Source: Corynebacterium deserti GIMN1.010 (GTDB lineage: Bacteria; Actinomycetota; Actinomycetes; Mycobacteriales; Mycobacteriaceae). From it: 64,000 bases of DNA. A program made the translations under genes and the position numbers. The notes beneath the pieces were generated by a model. That model saw only the letters and a program-made list of their open reading frames with translations, was not told where the DNA came from and ran no database searches. The DNA lies in the NCBI RefSeq assembly GCF_001277995.1, contig NZ_CP009220.1, forward strand, positions 186,001-250,000, read 5' to 3'. Numbering within the stretch: the stretch's first letter is position 1; the number at the start of each line of letters is the position of its first letter. This document shows, piece after piece, positions 8,345 through 16,647 of the stretch.

Positions 8345-9259
8345 ATGACTCCTCCATACATCTCACCCGAGAGTTTTGAGGCCCTGCGCCGGATGCGAGC
8401 CGCCGAGCCCGCCATGGTTGCAGAGCGCTTCAAGCAGCGCCGCAAAAGGGAACTGCTTGGCGACGACGGCAAGCTCTTTATCGTCGCCGCTGACCACCCC
8501 GCCCGTGGAGCCCTGGCTGTCGGCGACAATGAAACCGCCATGGCCAACCGCTATGAGCTGCTCGAACGCATGGCCATCGCCCTCCGCCACCCAGGCGTAG
8601 ACGGTGTGCTGGGAACCCCAGACATCATCGATGATCTAGCAGCCCTCGGCCTGCTCGACGGCAAAGTGGTTGTTGGCTCCATGAACCGTGGCGGTCTGCG
8701 CGGTGCCACCTTTGAAATGGATGATCGCTACACCGGCTACGATGTGCCAGCCATGGTGGAACGTGGCATCGATTTCGCCAAAACCTTGGTGCGCATCAAC
8801 CTCAGCGACGCCGGCACTTCCCCCACGTTGGAAGCAACCGCAAAGGCCGTCAACGAGGCCGCCGCTGCACAGCTTCCCATCATGCTGGAACCCTTTATGA
8901 GCAACTGGGTCAACGGCAAGGTAGTCAACGATCTCTCCCCAGACGCCGTTATCCAATCCGTCGCCATCGCTGCAGGTCTAGGCAATGATTCCTCCTACAC
9001 CTGGATGAAACTGCCCGTGGTGGAAGAGATGGAACGCGTCATGGAATCCACCACCATGCCCACGCTGCTGCTCGGCGGCGATGGTGGACACGACCCCGAG
9101 GCCACCTTCGCATCCTGGGAAAAGGCACTCGCCCTTCCAGGCGTTCGCGGCCTTACTGTGGGCCGCACCCTGCTGTATCCACACGATGACGATGTCGCTG
9201 GTGCTGTTGATACCGCAGCCCGCCTCGTACACACAGAAATCCCTGCATTTATCTCTTAA
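8345..9259 (+). CDS. (beta/alpha)8-barrel aldolase-like protein, probable IolJ-type aldolase
   Basis: A 304-residue protein of the Cgl0159-type TIM-barrel family, distantly like LacD/DeoC class I aldolases. Features seen include LFIVAADHPARGAL (strand 1 with an Asp/His pair) near residue 50, LLLGGDGG near 240 and VRGLTVGRTLLYP near 270 at the phosphate-binding end of the barrel. No other gene here encodes the 5-dehydro-2-deoxyphosphogluconate aldolase (IolJ) that must act after IolC, so I infer that this protein fills that step. It follows iolC by one base and precedes iolA by 21. The upstream in-frame extension (to 8186) overlaps iolC and is rejected. Confidence 0.8.
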   Translation: MTPPYISPESFEALRRMRAAEPAMVAERFKQRRKRELLGDDGKLFIVAADHPARGALAVGDNETAMANRYELLERMAIALRHPGVDGVLGTPDIIDDLAALGLLDGKVVVGSMNRGGLRGATFEMDDRYTGYDVPAMVERGIDFAKTLVRINLSDAGTSPTLEATAKAVNEAAAAQLPIMLEPFMSNWVNGKVVNDLSPDAVIQSVAIAAGLGNDSSYTWMKLPVVEEMERVMESTTMPTLLLGGDGGHDPEATFASWEKALALPGVRGLTVGRTLLYPHDDDVAGAVDTAARLVHTEIPAFIS

Positions 9260-9280
9260 TAAAGAAGGACTTACATATTC

Positions 9281-10795
9281 ATGTCTGAACCACAGCTGAT
9301 CACCCACTGGATTGATGGCGCACCAGCACCCTCTACCTCCGGCAACACCGCACCCGTGTACAACCCCGCAACAGGCCAGGTCACCGGCAACGTTGTGTTG
9401 GCAAACCAAGAAGAAATCGACGCCACCATTGCCTCTGCCACCAAGGCAGCTAAAGCATGGGGACGCCTGTCCATTGCAAAGCGCCAGGCTGTCATCTTTA
9501 ACTTCCGCGAGCTGCTCAACGCCCGCAAGGAAGAACTCGCCGCCATCATCACCGCAGAGCACGGCAAGGTGTTGTCCGATGCATTGGGCGAAATCCTCCG
9601 CGGCCAGGAAGTAGTCGAGCTGGCAACCGGATTCCCACACCTGCTCAAAGGCGCATTCAGTGAAAACGTCTCCACAGGCGTGGATGTGTACTCACTTAAG
9701 CAGCCACTTGGCGTGGTCGGCATCATCAGCCCCTTCAACTTCCCAGCGATGGTTCCCATGTGGTTCTTCCCAATCGCTATCGCTGCAGGTAACGCGGTCA
9801 TCCTCAAGCCTTCCGAGAAGGATCCTTCCGCTGCACTGTGGATGGCGCAGCTGTGGAAGGAAGCAGGCCTCCCTGATGGTGTGTTCAACGTTCTCCAGGG
9901 CGACAAGCTAGCCGTTGATGGATTGCTCAACAGCCCTGAAGTGTCTGCCATCTCCTTCGTTGGCTCCACCCCAATCGCGCAGTACATCTACGAAACGTCC
10001 GCCAAGAACGGCAAGCGCGTTCAGGCCCTCGGCGGCGCAAAGAACCACATGCTGGTTCTACCTGACGCAGACCTCGATTTGGTTGCTGACCAGGCCATTA
10101 ACTCCGGCTTCGGTGCTGCAGGTGAGCGCTGCATGGCCATCTCCGTGGTCTTGGCTATTGATTCCATCGCGGATGAGCTCATTGAGAAGATCAAGGAGCG
10201 CATCGACACCCTGCGCATCGGAAATGGCGCAGGCGATGACCAGGGCGAGCCAGACATGGGACCGCTGATCACCGATGTACACCGCGACAAGGTCTCCGGC
10301 TACGTCGACATTGCAGAAGCCGACGGAGCACGGATCGTCGTGGACGGGCGCAACTACGCCGTTGCCGGGCACGAGGAAGGCTTCTTCTTCGGGCCTACGC
10401 TTATCGACGACGTCCCACTGACCTCTCGCGCCTACACCGAAGAAATCTTTGGACCAGTTCTGTCCGTTGTCCGTGTGTCGTCCTTCGACGAAGCAATCGA
10501 ACTGATTAACTCCGGCGAGTTTGGCAACGGCACCGCAATCTTCACCAACGATGGTGGTGCAGCACGCCGCTTCCAGAACGAAATCCAAGTGGGCATGATC
10601 GGCATCAACGTCCCAATCCCTGTCCCTGTGGCGTACCACAGCTTCGGTGGATGGAAGAACTCCCTCTTCGGCGACGCCAAGGCATATGGAACCCAAGGGT
10701 TCGACTTCTTCACTAGGGAAAAGGCCATCACCAGCCGTTGGCTCGACCCAGCAACCCATGGTGGCATTAACCTCGGATTCCCACAGAACGATTAA
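9281..10795 (+). CDS. iolA: Methylmalonate-semialdehyde dehydrogenase (CoA-acylating), IolA/MmsA
   Basis: A 504-residue ALDH-superfamily enzyme that converts malonic semialdehyde to acetyl-CoA with NAD+ and CoA at the end of inositol breakdown. It carries the MmsA hallmarks: GIISPFNFPAMVPMWFFP near residue 146, the catalytic Cys in GERCMA (about C284), and the absence of the usual general-base Glu (here GGAKNHMLVLPDAD, as in all MmsA enzymes). The C-terminal motif GINVPIPVPVAYHSFGGWK is intact. GAAGGAC precedes the ATG. It lies inside the iol operon. Confidence 0.93.
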   Translation: MSEPQLITHWIDGAPAPSTSGNTAPVYNPATGQVTGNVVLANQEEIDATIASATKAAKAWGRLSIAKRQAVIFNFRELLNARKEELAAIITAEHGKVLSDALGEILRGQEVVELATGFPHLLKGAFSENVSTGVDVYSLKQPLGVVGIISPFNFPAMVPMWFFPIAIAAGNAVILKPSEKDPSAALWMAQLWKEAGLPDGVFNVLQGDKLAVDGLLNSPEVSAISFVGSTPIAQYIYETSAKNGKRVQALGGAKNHMLVLPDADLDLVADQAINSGFGAAGERCMAISVVLAIDSIADELIEKIKERIDTLRIGNGAGDDQGEPDMGPLITDVHRDKVSGYVDIAEADGARIVVDGRNYAVAGHEEGFFFGPTLIDDVPLTSRAYTEEIFGPVLSVVRVSSFDEAIELINSGEFGNGTAIFTNDGGAARRFQNEIQVGMIGINVPIPVPVAYHSFGGWKNSLFGDAKAYGTQGFDFFTREKAITSRWLDPATHGGINLGFPQND

Positions 10796-10815
10796 TTGAA
10801 GGAGAGCACAGGACT

Positions 10816-11706
10816 ATGCGTTGGTTCCATAAGAAGGGCGAACTGGCCCGAGATGGTTGGCAAACCGTTGTCGATGCCACCACCCCAGGTTGGGAATACA
10901 CCGGCATTCGTATCGCCGAACTCGAAGACGGAGAGTCTTTAATACTCGACGATCATGGCGTTGAACGAATCTTCATCCCACTTGCGGGAAGCTTCGACAT
11001 TGACCACCACGACCAGGTGACCCATCTGCAGGGAAGAAAGTCAGTCTTTGATGGACCAACCGATGTGCTCTACTTATCCATCAACACCACAGCAACCGTC
11101 ACAGGCCGTGGCCGCGTTGCCGTGGCAGAAGCTCCCACCTCGGAAGCCAAAGAATGGACGTACATCGCTCCAGCAAATACTCCCGTTGAGTTGCGTGGCG
11201 CTGGCCGCTCGAGCCGACAAGTCCACAACTTTGGTACCCCCGAAGCACTTGATGCAGCGCGACTTATTGTCTGTGAAGTAATTACTCCCGGAGAGAACTG
11301 GAGCTCCTACCCACCGCACAAGCACGATGAGCATGTGCCAGGGCATGAATCCAAGCTGGAAGAAATCTATTACTTCGAAAGCGCCCCATCTCGTGTCGGC
11401 GGAGAGGCGGCAGCAGCAGAGGGAGCATTTGGAATGTTTTCCACCTACTCCTCACCTGCAGGCGAGATTGATATCAATGCCATGGTCTACACCGGCGATA
11501 TCGCACTCGTTCCCTACGGCTACCACGGTCCAGCCGTAGCAGCACCTGGCTATGACTTGTATTACCTCAACGTCATGGCCGGACCAGATCCAGAACGCAT
11601 CTGGCTCATTAATGACGATCCAGCACATGCTTGGGTTCGTGACACATGGACTGGGCAGAACTTTGATGATCGCCTGCCCTACACATCAGAGAATAAGGAG
11701 GGATAA
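10816..11706 (+). CDS. iolB: 5-deoxy-glucuronate isomerase (IolB)
   Basis: A 296-residue bicupin isomerase that turns 5-deoxyglucuronate into 5-dehydro-2-deoxygluconate. The second cupin shows the metal-binding pattern YPPHKHDE...E followed by KLEEIYYFES and, later, GYHGPAVAAPGYDLYYLNVMAGP, which is diagnostic of IolB. The length is normal for the family. A ribosome site (AAGGAGAG) precedes the ATG; iolD begins six bases after the stop. Confidence 0.93.
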   Translation: MRWFHKKGELARDGWQTVVDATTPGWEYTGIRIAELEDGESLILDDHGVERIFIPLAGSFDIDHHDQVTHLQGRKSVFDGPTDVLYLSINTTATVTGRGRVAVAEAPTSEAKEWTYIAPANTPVELRGAGRSSRQVHNFGTPEALDAARLIVCEVITPGENWSSYPPHKHDEHVPGHESKLEEIYYFESAPSRVGGEAAAAEGAFGMFSTYSSPAGEIDINAMVYTGDIALVPYGYHGPAVAAPGYDLYYLNVMAGPDPERIWLINDDPAHAWVRDTWTGQNFDDRLPYTSENKEG

Positions 11707-11712
11707 GACACC

Positions 11713-13626
11713 ATGGCTGCAACAAAGAAGATGACAGTAAGCCAGGCGCTGGTGGAATTCTTGGGCCACCAGTGGACTGTCGACGGTGATATCCGCGAAC
11801 GCACCATCCCAGGCATGTTCGGTATCTTTGGCCACGGCAATGTTGCCGGCATCGGCCAGGCACTGAAGCAGTACAATGTGGATGAGCCTGACCTTATGCC
11901 GTACTACCAGGCGCGCAATGAGCAGGCCATGGTTCATCAATCTGTGGGCTATGCGCGCATGCACCGCCGTCGTGGCACCTATGCTTCGGCTGCCTCAGTA
12001 GGCCCCGGCGCCACTAACTTGCTTACCGGTGCCGCGCTTGCCACCACCAACCGCTTGCCTGCATTGCTGCTGCCTAGCGATACTTTTGCTACCCGCGTGG
12101 CGGATCCTGTGCTCCAGCAGTTGGAACAGCCGTGGGATATTGGACTCACTGTTAATGATGCGTTTCGTCCCGTCTCTAAGTTCTTTGATCGTGTACAGCG
12201 CCCAGAGCAGCTTTTTTCCATTGCATTGTCCGCGATGCGTGTCTTGACGGATCCAGCGGAAACCGGTGCTGTCACCATTGCACTGCCAGAAGATGTGCAG
12301 GCTGAAACCTTCGAGGTTCCACTGGAGTTCTTACAAGATCGTGAATGGCACATCAGAAGGCCACGCCCAGAGCGCGCTGCACTGGCACGTGCCGTCGATG
12401 TGATTAAGAATGCCAAGAACCCGATGATCATCGCTGGTGGCGGCGTGTTGTACTCCGATGCAGAAACGCACCTGCAGGCATTGGCGGAGCAGACCGGTAT
12501 TCCAGTGGGCACCTCCCAAGCTGGTGGCGGCGTGTTGGCATGGGATCATGCACAAAATCTCGGTGGTGTCGGCGCAACGGGAACGCTTGCAGCCAACCGC
12601 ATCGCCGGTGATGCCGATGTCATCATTGGTATTGGTACTCGTTACAGCGATTTCACCACCGCATCGCGTACGGCATTCCAAAACCCTGATGTCACCTTCA
12701 TCAATATCAACATCGCCTCCTTCGATGCGTATAAGCACGGCACCCAATTGCCGGTCATTGCAGATGCTCGGGAAGCCATCATTGAGCTTGCCGACTCCCT
12801 CCAGGGCTTCCATGTTTCCCAAGACTTTGCGCAGCGCATCGCTACCGAAAAGGCCCAGTGGGACGCGGAAGTGGATAAGGCTTTTGCCCCCTCCGGTCTT
12901 GCGCTGCCTGGCCAACCTGAAATTATTGGGGCAGTGCAGGCGTCGACAAGCGCCAAGGACGTTATTGTCCAAGCTGCTGGATCCTTGCCTGGTGACCTGC
13001 ACAAGCTGTGGCGCGTGCGCGATGCGCTGGGCTACCACGTGGAATATGCGTTCTCGTGCATGGGCTATGAGATCGCCGGCGGTATCGGTGCCAAGCGTGG
13101 ACTTGATGCCGCAGGCGATGACCGTGACGTGGTGATCATGGTGGGTGATGGCTCTTACCTCATGCTCAACACCGAATTGGTAACGGCCGTTGCCGAGGGC
13201 ATCAAGGTGATCGTGGTGCTGATCCAAAACCATGGTTATGCCTCTATTGGGCACCTCTCTGAAACCGTGGGCTCCCAACGCTTTGGTACCTGGTACCGCG
13301 AATATGACGCGGACGCCAAGAACTTCCAAGGCGAGCAAATTCTCCCTGTCGACCTCGCCATGAATGCCCGCAGCTACGGCATGGACGTTATTGCGGTCGA
13401 GCCTGGTGAGAACGCTATCGATGATTTGAAAGCTGCGATGGCTACCGCGAAGGCCTCGGAGAAATCAACTTTCATTCATATCAACAGTGATCCGTTGATC
13501 TATGCACCCGATGGTGCCGGTTGGTGGGACGTGCCGGTCTCCGAAACCGCCACCTTGGACAGCACCAACGACGCCCGCGAAGAGTACCTGAAAAACCAAG
13601 CCCGTCAGCGCCCGCTGCTCGGCTAA
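11713..13626 (+). CDS. iolD: 3D-(3,5/4)-trihydroxycyclohexane-1,2-dione hydrolase (IolD), ThDP enzyme
   Basis: A 637-residue ThDP-dependent hydrolase that opens the cyclohexane-dione ring. The three ThDP-enzyme domains are present: the N-terminal PYR domain with the cofactor-activating Glu in ARNEQAMVHQSVGYAR (about residues 62-77), a central NAD/FAD-type domain (MIIAGGGVLY), and the C-terminal PP domain with the GDGS metal-diphosphate motif near 477, ending in IQNHG. It has its own ribosome site (AAGGAGGG) and a 28-base gap to iolE. One exact copy of the 13-mer repeat lies inside it at 12940. Confidence 0.94.
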   Translation: MAATKKMTVSQALVEFLGHQWTVDGDIRERTIPGMFGIFGHGNVAGIGQALKQYNVDEPDLMPYYQARNEQAMVHQSVGYARMHRRRGTYASAASVGPGATNLLTGAALATTNRLPALLLPSDTFATRVADPVLQQLEQPWDIGLTVNDAFRPVSKFFDRVQRPEQLFSIALSAMRVLTDPAETGAVTIALPEDVQAETFEVPLEFLQDREWHIRRPRPERAALARAVDVIKNAKNPMIIAGGGVLYSDAETHLQALAEQTGIPVGTSQAGGGVLAWDHAQNLGGVGATGTLAANRIAGDADVIIGIGTRYSDFTTASRTAFQNPDVTFININIASFDAYKHGTQLPVIADAREAIIELADSLQGFHVSQDFAQRIATEKAQWDAEVDKAFAPSGLALPGQPEIIGAVQASTSAKDVIVQAAGSLPGDLHKLWRVRDALGYHVEYAFSCMGYEIAGGIGAKRGLDAAGDDRDVVIMVGDGSYLMLNTELVTAVAEGIKVIVVLIQNHGYASIGHLSETVGSQRFGTWYREYDADAKNFQGEQILPVDLAMNARSYGMDVIAVEPGENAIDDLKAAMATAKASEKSTFIHINSDPLIYAPDGAGWWDVPVSETATLDSTNDAREEYLKNQARQRPLLG

Positions 13627-13654
13627 ACCCCTCCAATATATAAAGGACGAAGAT

Positions 13655-14611
13655 ATGACTACATCAGTACCCGCATCCACCAAAGCTTCCACCGTTGCCG
13701 GCGAAAACCCCGGTCTGCGCATCGGAACCGCACCTGACTCCTGGGGCGTATGGTTCCCAGACGACCCAAAGCAGGTTCCTTGGGAGCGCTTCCTCGATGA
13801 AGTAGTCAAAGCTGGCTACACCTGGATCGAACTCGGCCCCTACGGCTACCTCCCAACCGACCCTCACCAGCTGGAAGATGAACTGGGAAAGCGCGGCCTA
13901 AAGCTGTCCGCAGGTACCGTGTTCACCGGATTCCACAAGGGCGAAGAGCAGTGGAAGCGCGCCTGGGATCAGGCACTAGACGTTGCAGGTCTTGCCTCCA
14001 AGCTGGGTGCTGAGCACCTCGTTGTCATCCCAGACCTCTGGCGTTCTGATGCCACCAATGAAGTGCTGGAACCACGCACCCTGGATGATGAAAAGTGGGC
14101 AAAGCTCGCTGCTGGCCATGACCGCCTGGGTAAGGCGCTGTTGGAAGAGTTCGGCATGAAGCAGCAATTCCACTCCCACGCTGACAGCCACATCGGAACC
14201 ACCCGCGAAGTCCTACGATTCCTCGATGAAACCGATCCTCGCTACACCAACCTCTGTCTCGATACCGGCCACTTCGCCTACTACGGAGGTGACAACGTCA
14301 AACTCATCGAAGAACGCCCAGAGCGCATCGGCTACCTACACCTCAAGCAGGTCGACCCAACCTTGCTGTTTGACGTTTTGAAGAACGATGTTCCATTTGC
14401 CGACGCTGTTGCCCAGGGCATCATGATCGAGCCACCACACGGTGTCCCAGACCTTGCTCCCATCATCGAGGCCGTATCCAAGATCGACTCCGAGATCTTC
14501 GCCATCGTGGAACAAGACATGTACGGCTGCGACACCGACTACCCATTCCCCATTGCAGAGCGCACCCGCAAGCACATCTTCGGCTGCACCCACTTCGCAC
14601 GCATCAAGTAA
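13655..14611 (+). CDS. iolE: Inosose dehydratase (IolE)
   Basis: A 318-residue TIM-barrel dehydratase of the xylose-isomerase-like family that removes water from scyllo-inosose (2-keto-myo-inositol). Recognisable features are RIGTAPDSWGVWFPDDP at the start of the barrel (near residue 25), QFHSHADSHIGT with metal-binding histidines near 170, CLDTGHFAYYGGD near 200, and IVEQDMYGCDTDYP at the end of the barrel. The length is slightly above the typical 300 because of a 20-residue N-terminal tail. AAAGGACGA precedes the ATG. Confidence 0.93.
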   Translation: MTTSVPASTKASTVAGENPGLRIGTAPDSWGVWFPDDPKQVPWERFLDEVVKAGYTWIELGPYGYLPTDPHQLEDELGKRGLKLSAGTVFTGFHKGEEQWKRAWDQALDVAGLASKLGAEHLVVIPDLWRSDATNEVLEPRTLDDEKWAKLAAGHDRLGKALLEEFGMKQQFHSHADSHIGTTREVLRFLDETDPRYTNLCLDTGHFAYYGGDNVKLIEERPERIGYLHLKQVDPTLLFDVLKNDVPFADAVAQGIMIEPPHGVPDLAPIIEAVSKIDSEIFAIVEQDMYGCDTDYPFPIAERTRKHIFGCTHFARIK

Positions 14612-14627
14612 GGAATTTCTTAAAATC

Positions 14628-15641
14628 ATGAGCAACAGTCTTCGTATCGGTGTTGTCGGCGCAGGTGCCATGGGTGCCGATCACATCAACCGCATCAACA
14701 ACCGCACCAGCGGTGCACACATCTCCGCCATCATCGAACCAGATGCAGCACGCGCAGCCGCAGCGGCAGAAAACGCGCCAGGTGCACAAGCTTTTACTCG
14801 CATCGAGGATGCCATCGCAGCCGATGCTGTCGACGCAGTGCTGATCGCCGTACCAGGTCAGTTCCATGAGCCAGTACTTGTCCCAGCACTGGAAGCAGGC
14901 CTTCCCATCCTGTGTGAAAAGCCACTGACCCCAGATTCTGAATCCTCACTGCGCATCGTTGAGCTGGAGCAGAAGCTGGATAAGCCACACATCCAGGTTG
15001 GTTTCATGCGCCGCTTCGATCCTGAGTACAACAACCTGCGCAAACTGGTGGAATCCGGCGAAGCTGGAGAACTGCTCATGCTCCGCGGACTGCACCGCAA
15101 CCCAAGTGTTGGCGAGAACTACACCCAGTCTATGCTCATCACTGACTCCGTGGTCCACGAGTTCGATGTCATCCCATGGCTTGCTGGTTCCCGCGTTGTG
15201 TCCGTTGAGGTGAAGTACCCCAAGACCAGCTCATTGGCTCACTCCGGTCTGAAGGAACCAATCCTGGTGATCATGGAGCTGGAAAACGGCGTGCTTGTCG
15301 ACGTCGAAATGAACGTCAACATTCAATTCGGATACCAGGTAGCAACCGAAGCGGTCTTTGAAAAGGGACTTGCCCGCATCGGCCAGCCATCCGGAATGCA
15401 GCGCTGGCGCGACGGTGAATTCCTGATCAACGAACACACCGATTTCACCACCCGTTTCGCTACCGCCTACGACCGCCAGATCCAGAGCTGGGTCGACGCA
15501 GTCCACGAAGGCACCCTGGTCGCAGGCCCTAACGCATGGGATGGTTACCTGGTTGCACTGTCATGCGAAGCTGGTGTCAAGGCACTCGACGGCGGCGTCA
15601 TCCCAGTTGATGCGGCACCTCGCCCAGATTTCTACGCTTAA
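14628..15641 (+). CDS. iolG: myo-Inositol 2-dehydrogenase (IolG), Gfo/Idh/MocA family
   Basis: A 337-residue NAD-dependent dehydrogenase for the first step of inositol catabolism. The Rossmann motif GVVGAGAMGADHI is at residues 8-20, the conserved EKPLT is near 97, and the catalytic-domain motif with SVVHEFDVIPWL near 170 fits inositol dehydrogenases. The frame is open back to 14442 but that part overlaps iolE in another frame; the ATG at 14628 starts exactly at the Rossmann fold. Two other Gfo/Idh/MocA genes (18039, 21195) lie nearby and may act on other inositol isomers or related polyols. Confidence 0.92.
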   Translation: MSNSLRIGVVGAGAMGADHINRINNRTSGAHISAIIEPDAARAAAAAENAPGAQAFTRIEDAIAADAVDAVLIAVPGQFHEPVLVPALEAGLPILCEKPLTPDSESSLRIVELEQKLDKPHIQVGFMRRFDPEYNNLRKLVESGEAGELLMLRGLHRNPSVGENYTQSMLITDSVVHEFDVIPWLAGSRVVSVEVKYPKTSSLAHSGLKEPILVIMELENGVLVDVEMNVNIQFGYQVATEAVFEKGLARIGQPSGMQRWRDGEFLINEHTDFTTRFATAYDRQIQSWVDAVHEGTLVAGPNAWDGYLVALSCEAGVKALDGGVIPVDAAPRPDFYA

Positions 15642-15653
15642 GGAGTTTTGAAC

Positions 15654-16526
15654 GTGGTTCGTATTGCTCTTGATCCCACCCCATTCCACCATGATTACGA
15701 TCTGTTGGATTTCCCCGACGTCACCGCACGTTTGGGATATGAATACATGCAGCTGACCCCTCATGTAGATTTCGGTCCTTTCTTCCGCCACCCCAAGGCA
15801 GATGATGATCTCGTGGCAGCCCTGAAAAAGCGTGCCAAGGATGCCGGAGTCACCATTCCTGCGCTGTTGCCAGTGCAGCGTATTTCCTGGCCGGAGGAAA
15901 CCCAGCGTGTTGCAGCCGTACGCAACATGAAGCGCATTATTCAGCTTGCCGTTGATTTGGAGGTGGACACCATCAACACAGAATTCTCTGGCCGCCCCGA
16001 GCGCTCCGAGGACTCTGAAGATGCCTTCTACCGTTCCATGGACGAACTCCTGCCGACTCTGGAAAAGGAAGGCATTAAGTTCAACATCGATCCGCACCCT
16101 GATGATTTCGTGGAAAACGGTATTGAAGCATGGCGAGTCATCCGCGGTCTGAACTCCAAGCAGGTGGGCTTTGTCTACGTTGCACCGCACTCCTTCCACA
16201 TGGGTGATCAAGCCTCTGACATCCTTAACGCGGTAGGCGACAGGCTTGGTGCCGTCTACCTGTCGGACTCCTTTGACCACCACAAATCCCACGGTCTGCG
16301 CTACATCACCAACCCACCAGGCAATGCGGTGCGCGTGCACCAGCACCTGAAAATCGGCGATGGCGATGTCAACTTCGACGAGATCTTCGGCCTGCTGCGC
16401 TCCACCGGTTACCTTGACCGCGACGACGCACTGTTGGTCTCTAACGTATTCGCCGAAGACGAAGCAGCAGAGGAAGTATCGCGCTACCAGCTCGAAAAAA
16501 TAAAAGCGCTTATCGACGCCGCCTAG
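15654..16526 (+). CDS. iolH: IolH-like sugar phosphate isomerase/epimerase (TIM barrel)
   Basis: A 290-residue TIM-barrel protein of the xylose-isomerase-like family, last gene of the iol operon. Conserved features are VDTINTEFSGRPERS (strand 4 with a Glu ligand), FNIDPHPDDF, and VYLSDSFDHHKSHGLRYI near residue 205. IolH function is not biochemically settled; an inosose isomerase or accessory role is plausible. I chose GTG at 15654 because AAGGAG at 15640-15645 is spaced eight bases from it, whereas TTG at 15648 would be too close. A strong terminator follows the stop. Confidence 0.88.
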   Translation: MVRIALDPTPFHHDYDLLDFPDVTARLGYEYMQLTPHVDFGPFFRHPKADDDLVAALKKRAKDAGVTIPALLPVQRISWPEETQRVAAVRNMKRIIQLAVDLEVDTINTEFSGRPERSEDSEDAFYRSMDELLPTLEKEGIKFNIDPHPDDFVENGIEAWRVIRGLNSKQVGFVYVAPHSFHMGDQASDILNAVGDRLGAVYLSDSFDHHKSHGLRYITNPPGNAVRVHQHLKIGDGDVNFDEIFGLLRSTGYLDRDDALLVSNVFAEDEAAEEVSRYQLEKIKALIDAA

Positions 16527-16540
16527 CCCCGCACCAACCA

Positions 16541-16614
16541 CCGCAGGCCTGCGGTTTAAGGTGGCTTCCACTTAGCCTTCTTTTTTAGAAAGCGACGTGG
16601 AAGTCACCTTTTTC
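16541..16614 (+). terminator. iol operon terminator
   Basis: A short palindrome (CCGCAGGCCTGCGG, 16541-16554) is followed by a 14-bp stem: AAGGTGGCTTCCAC (16558-16571) pairs with 16597-16610 with one G-T wobble, ending in a T-run. It separates iolH from the MFS transporter gene. Confidence 0.85.
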
Positions 16615-16647
16615 ACTCTTTTCCTTTCCCGATTGGATGTACAAACC

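Noticed and set aside
12331..13338. 335-codon minus-strand frame within iolD
   Set aside because: Antisense to the conserved ThDP domains of iolD; no recognisable motif.
15561..16571. 336-codon minus-strand frame over iolH
   Set aside because: Antisense to iolH and extending into its terminator; no family resemblance.
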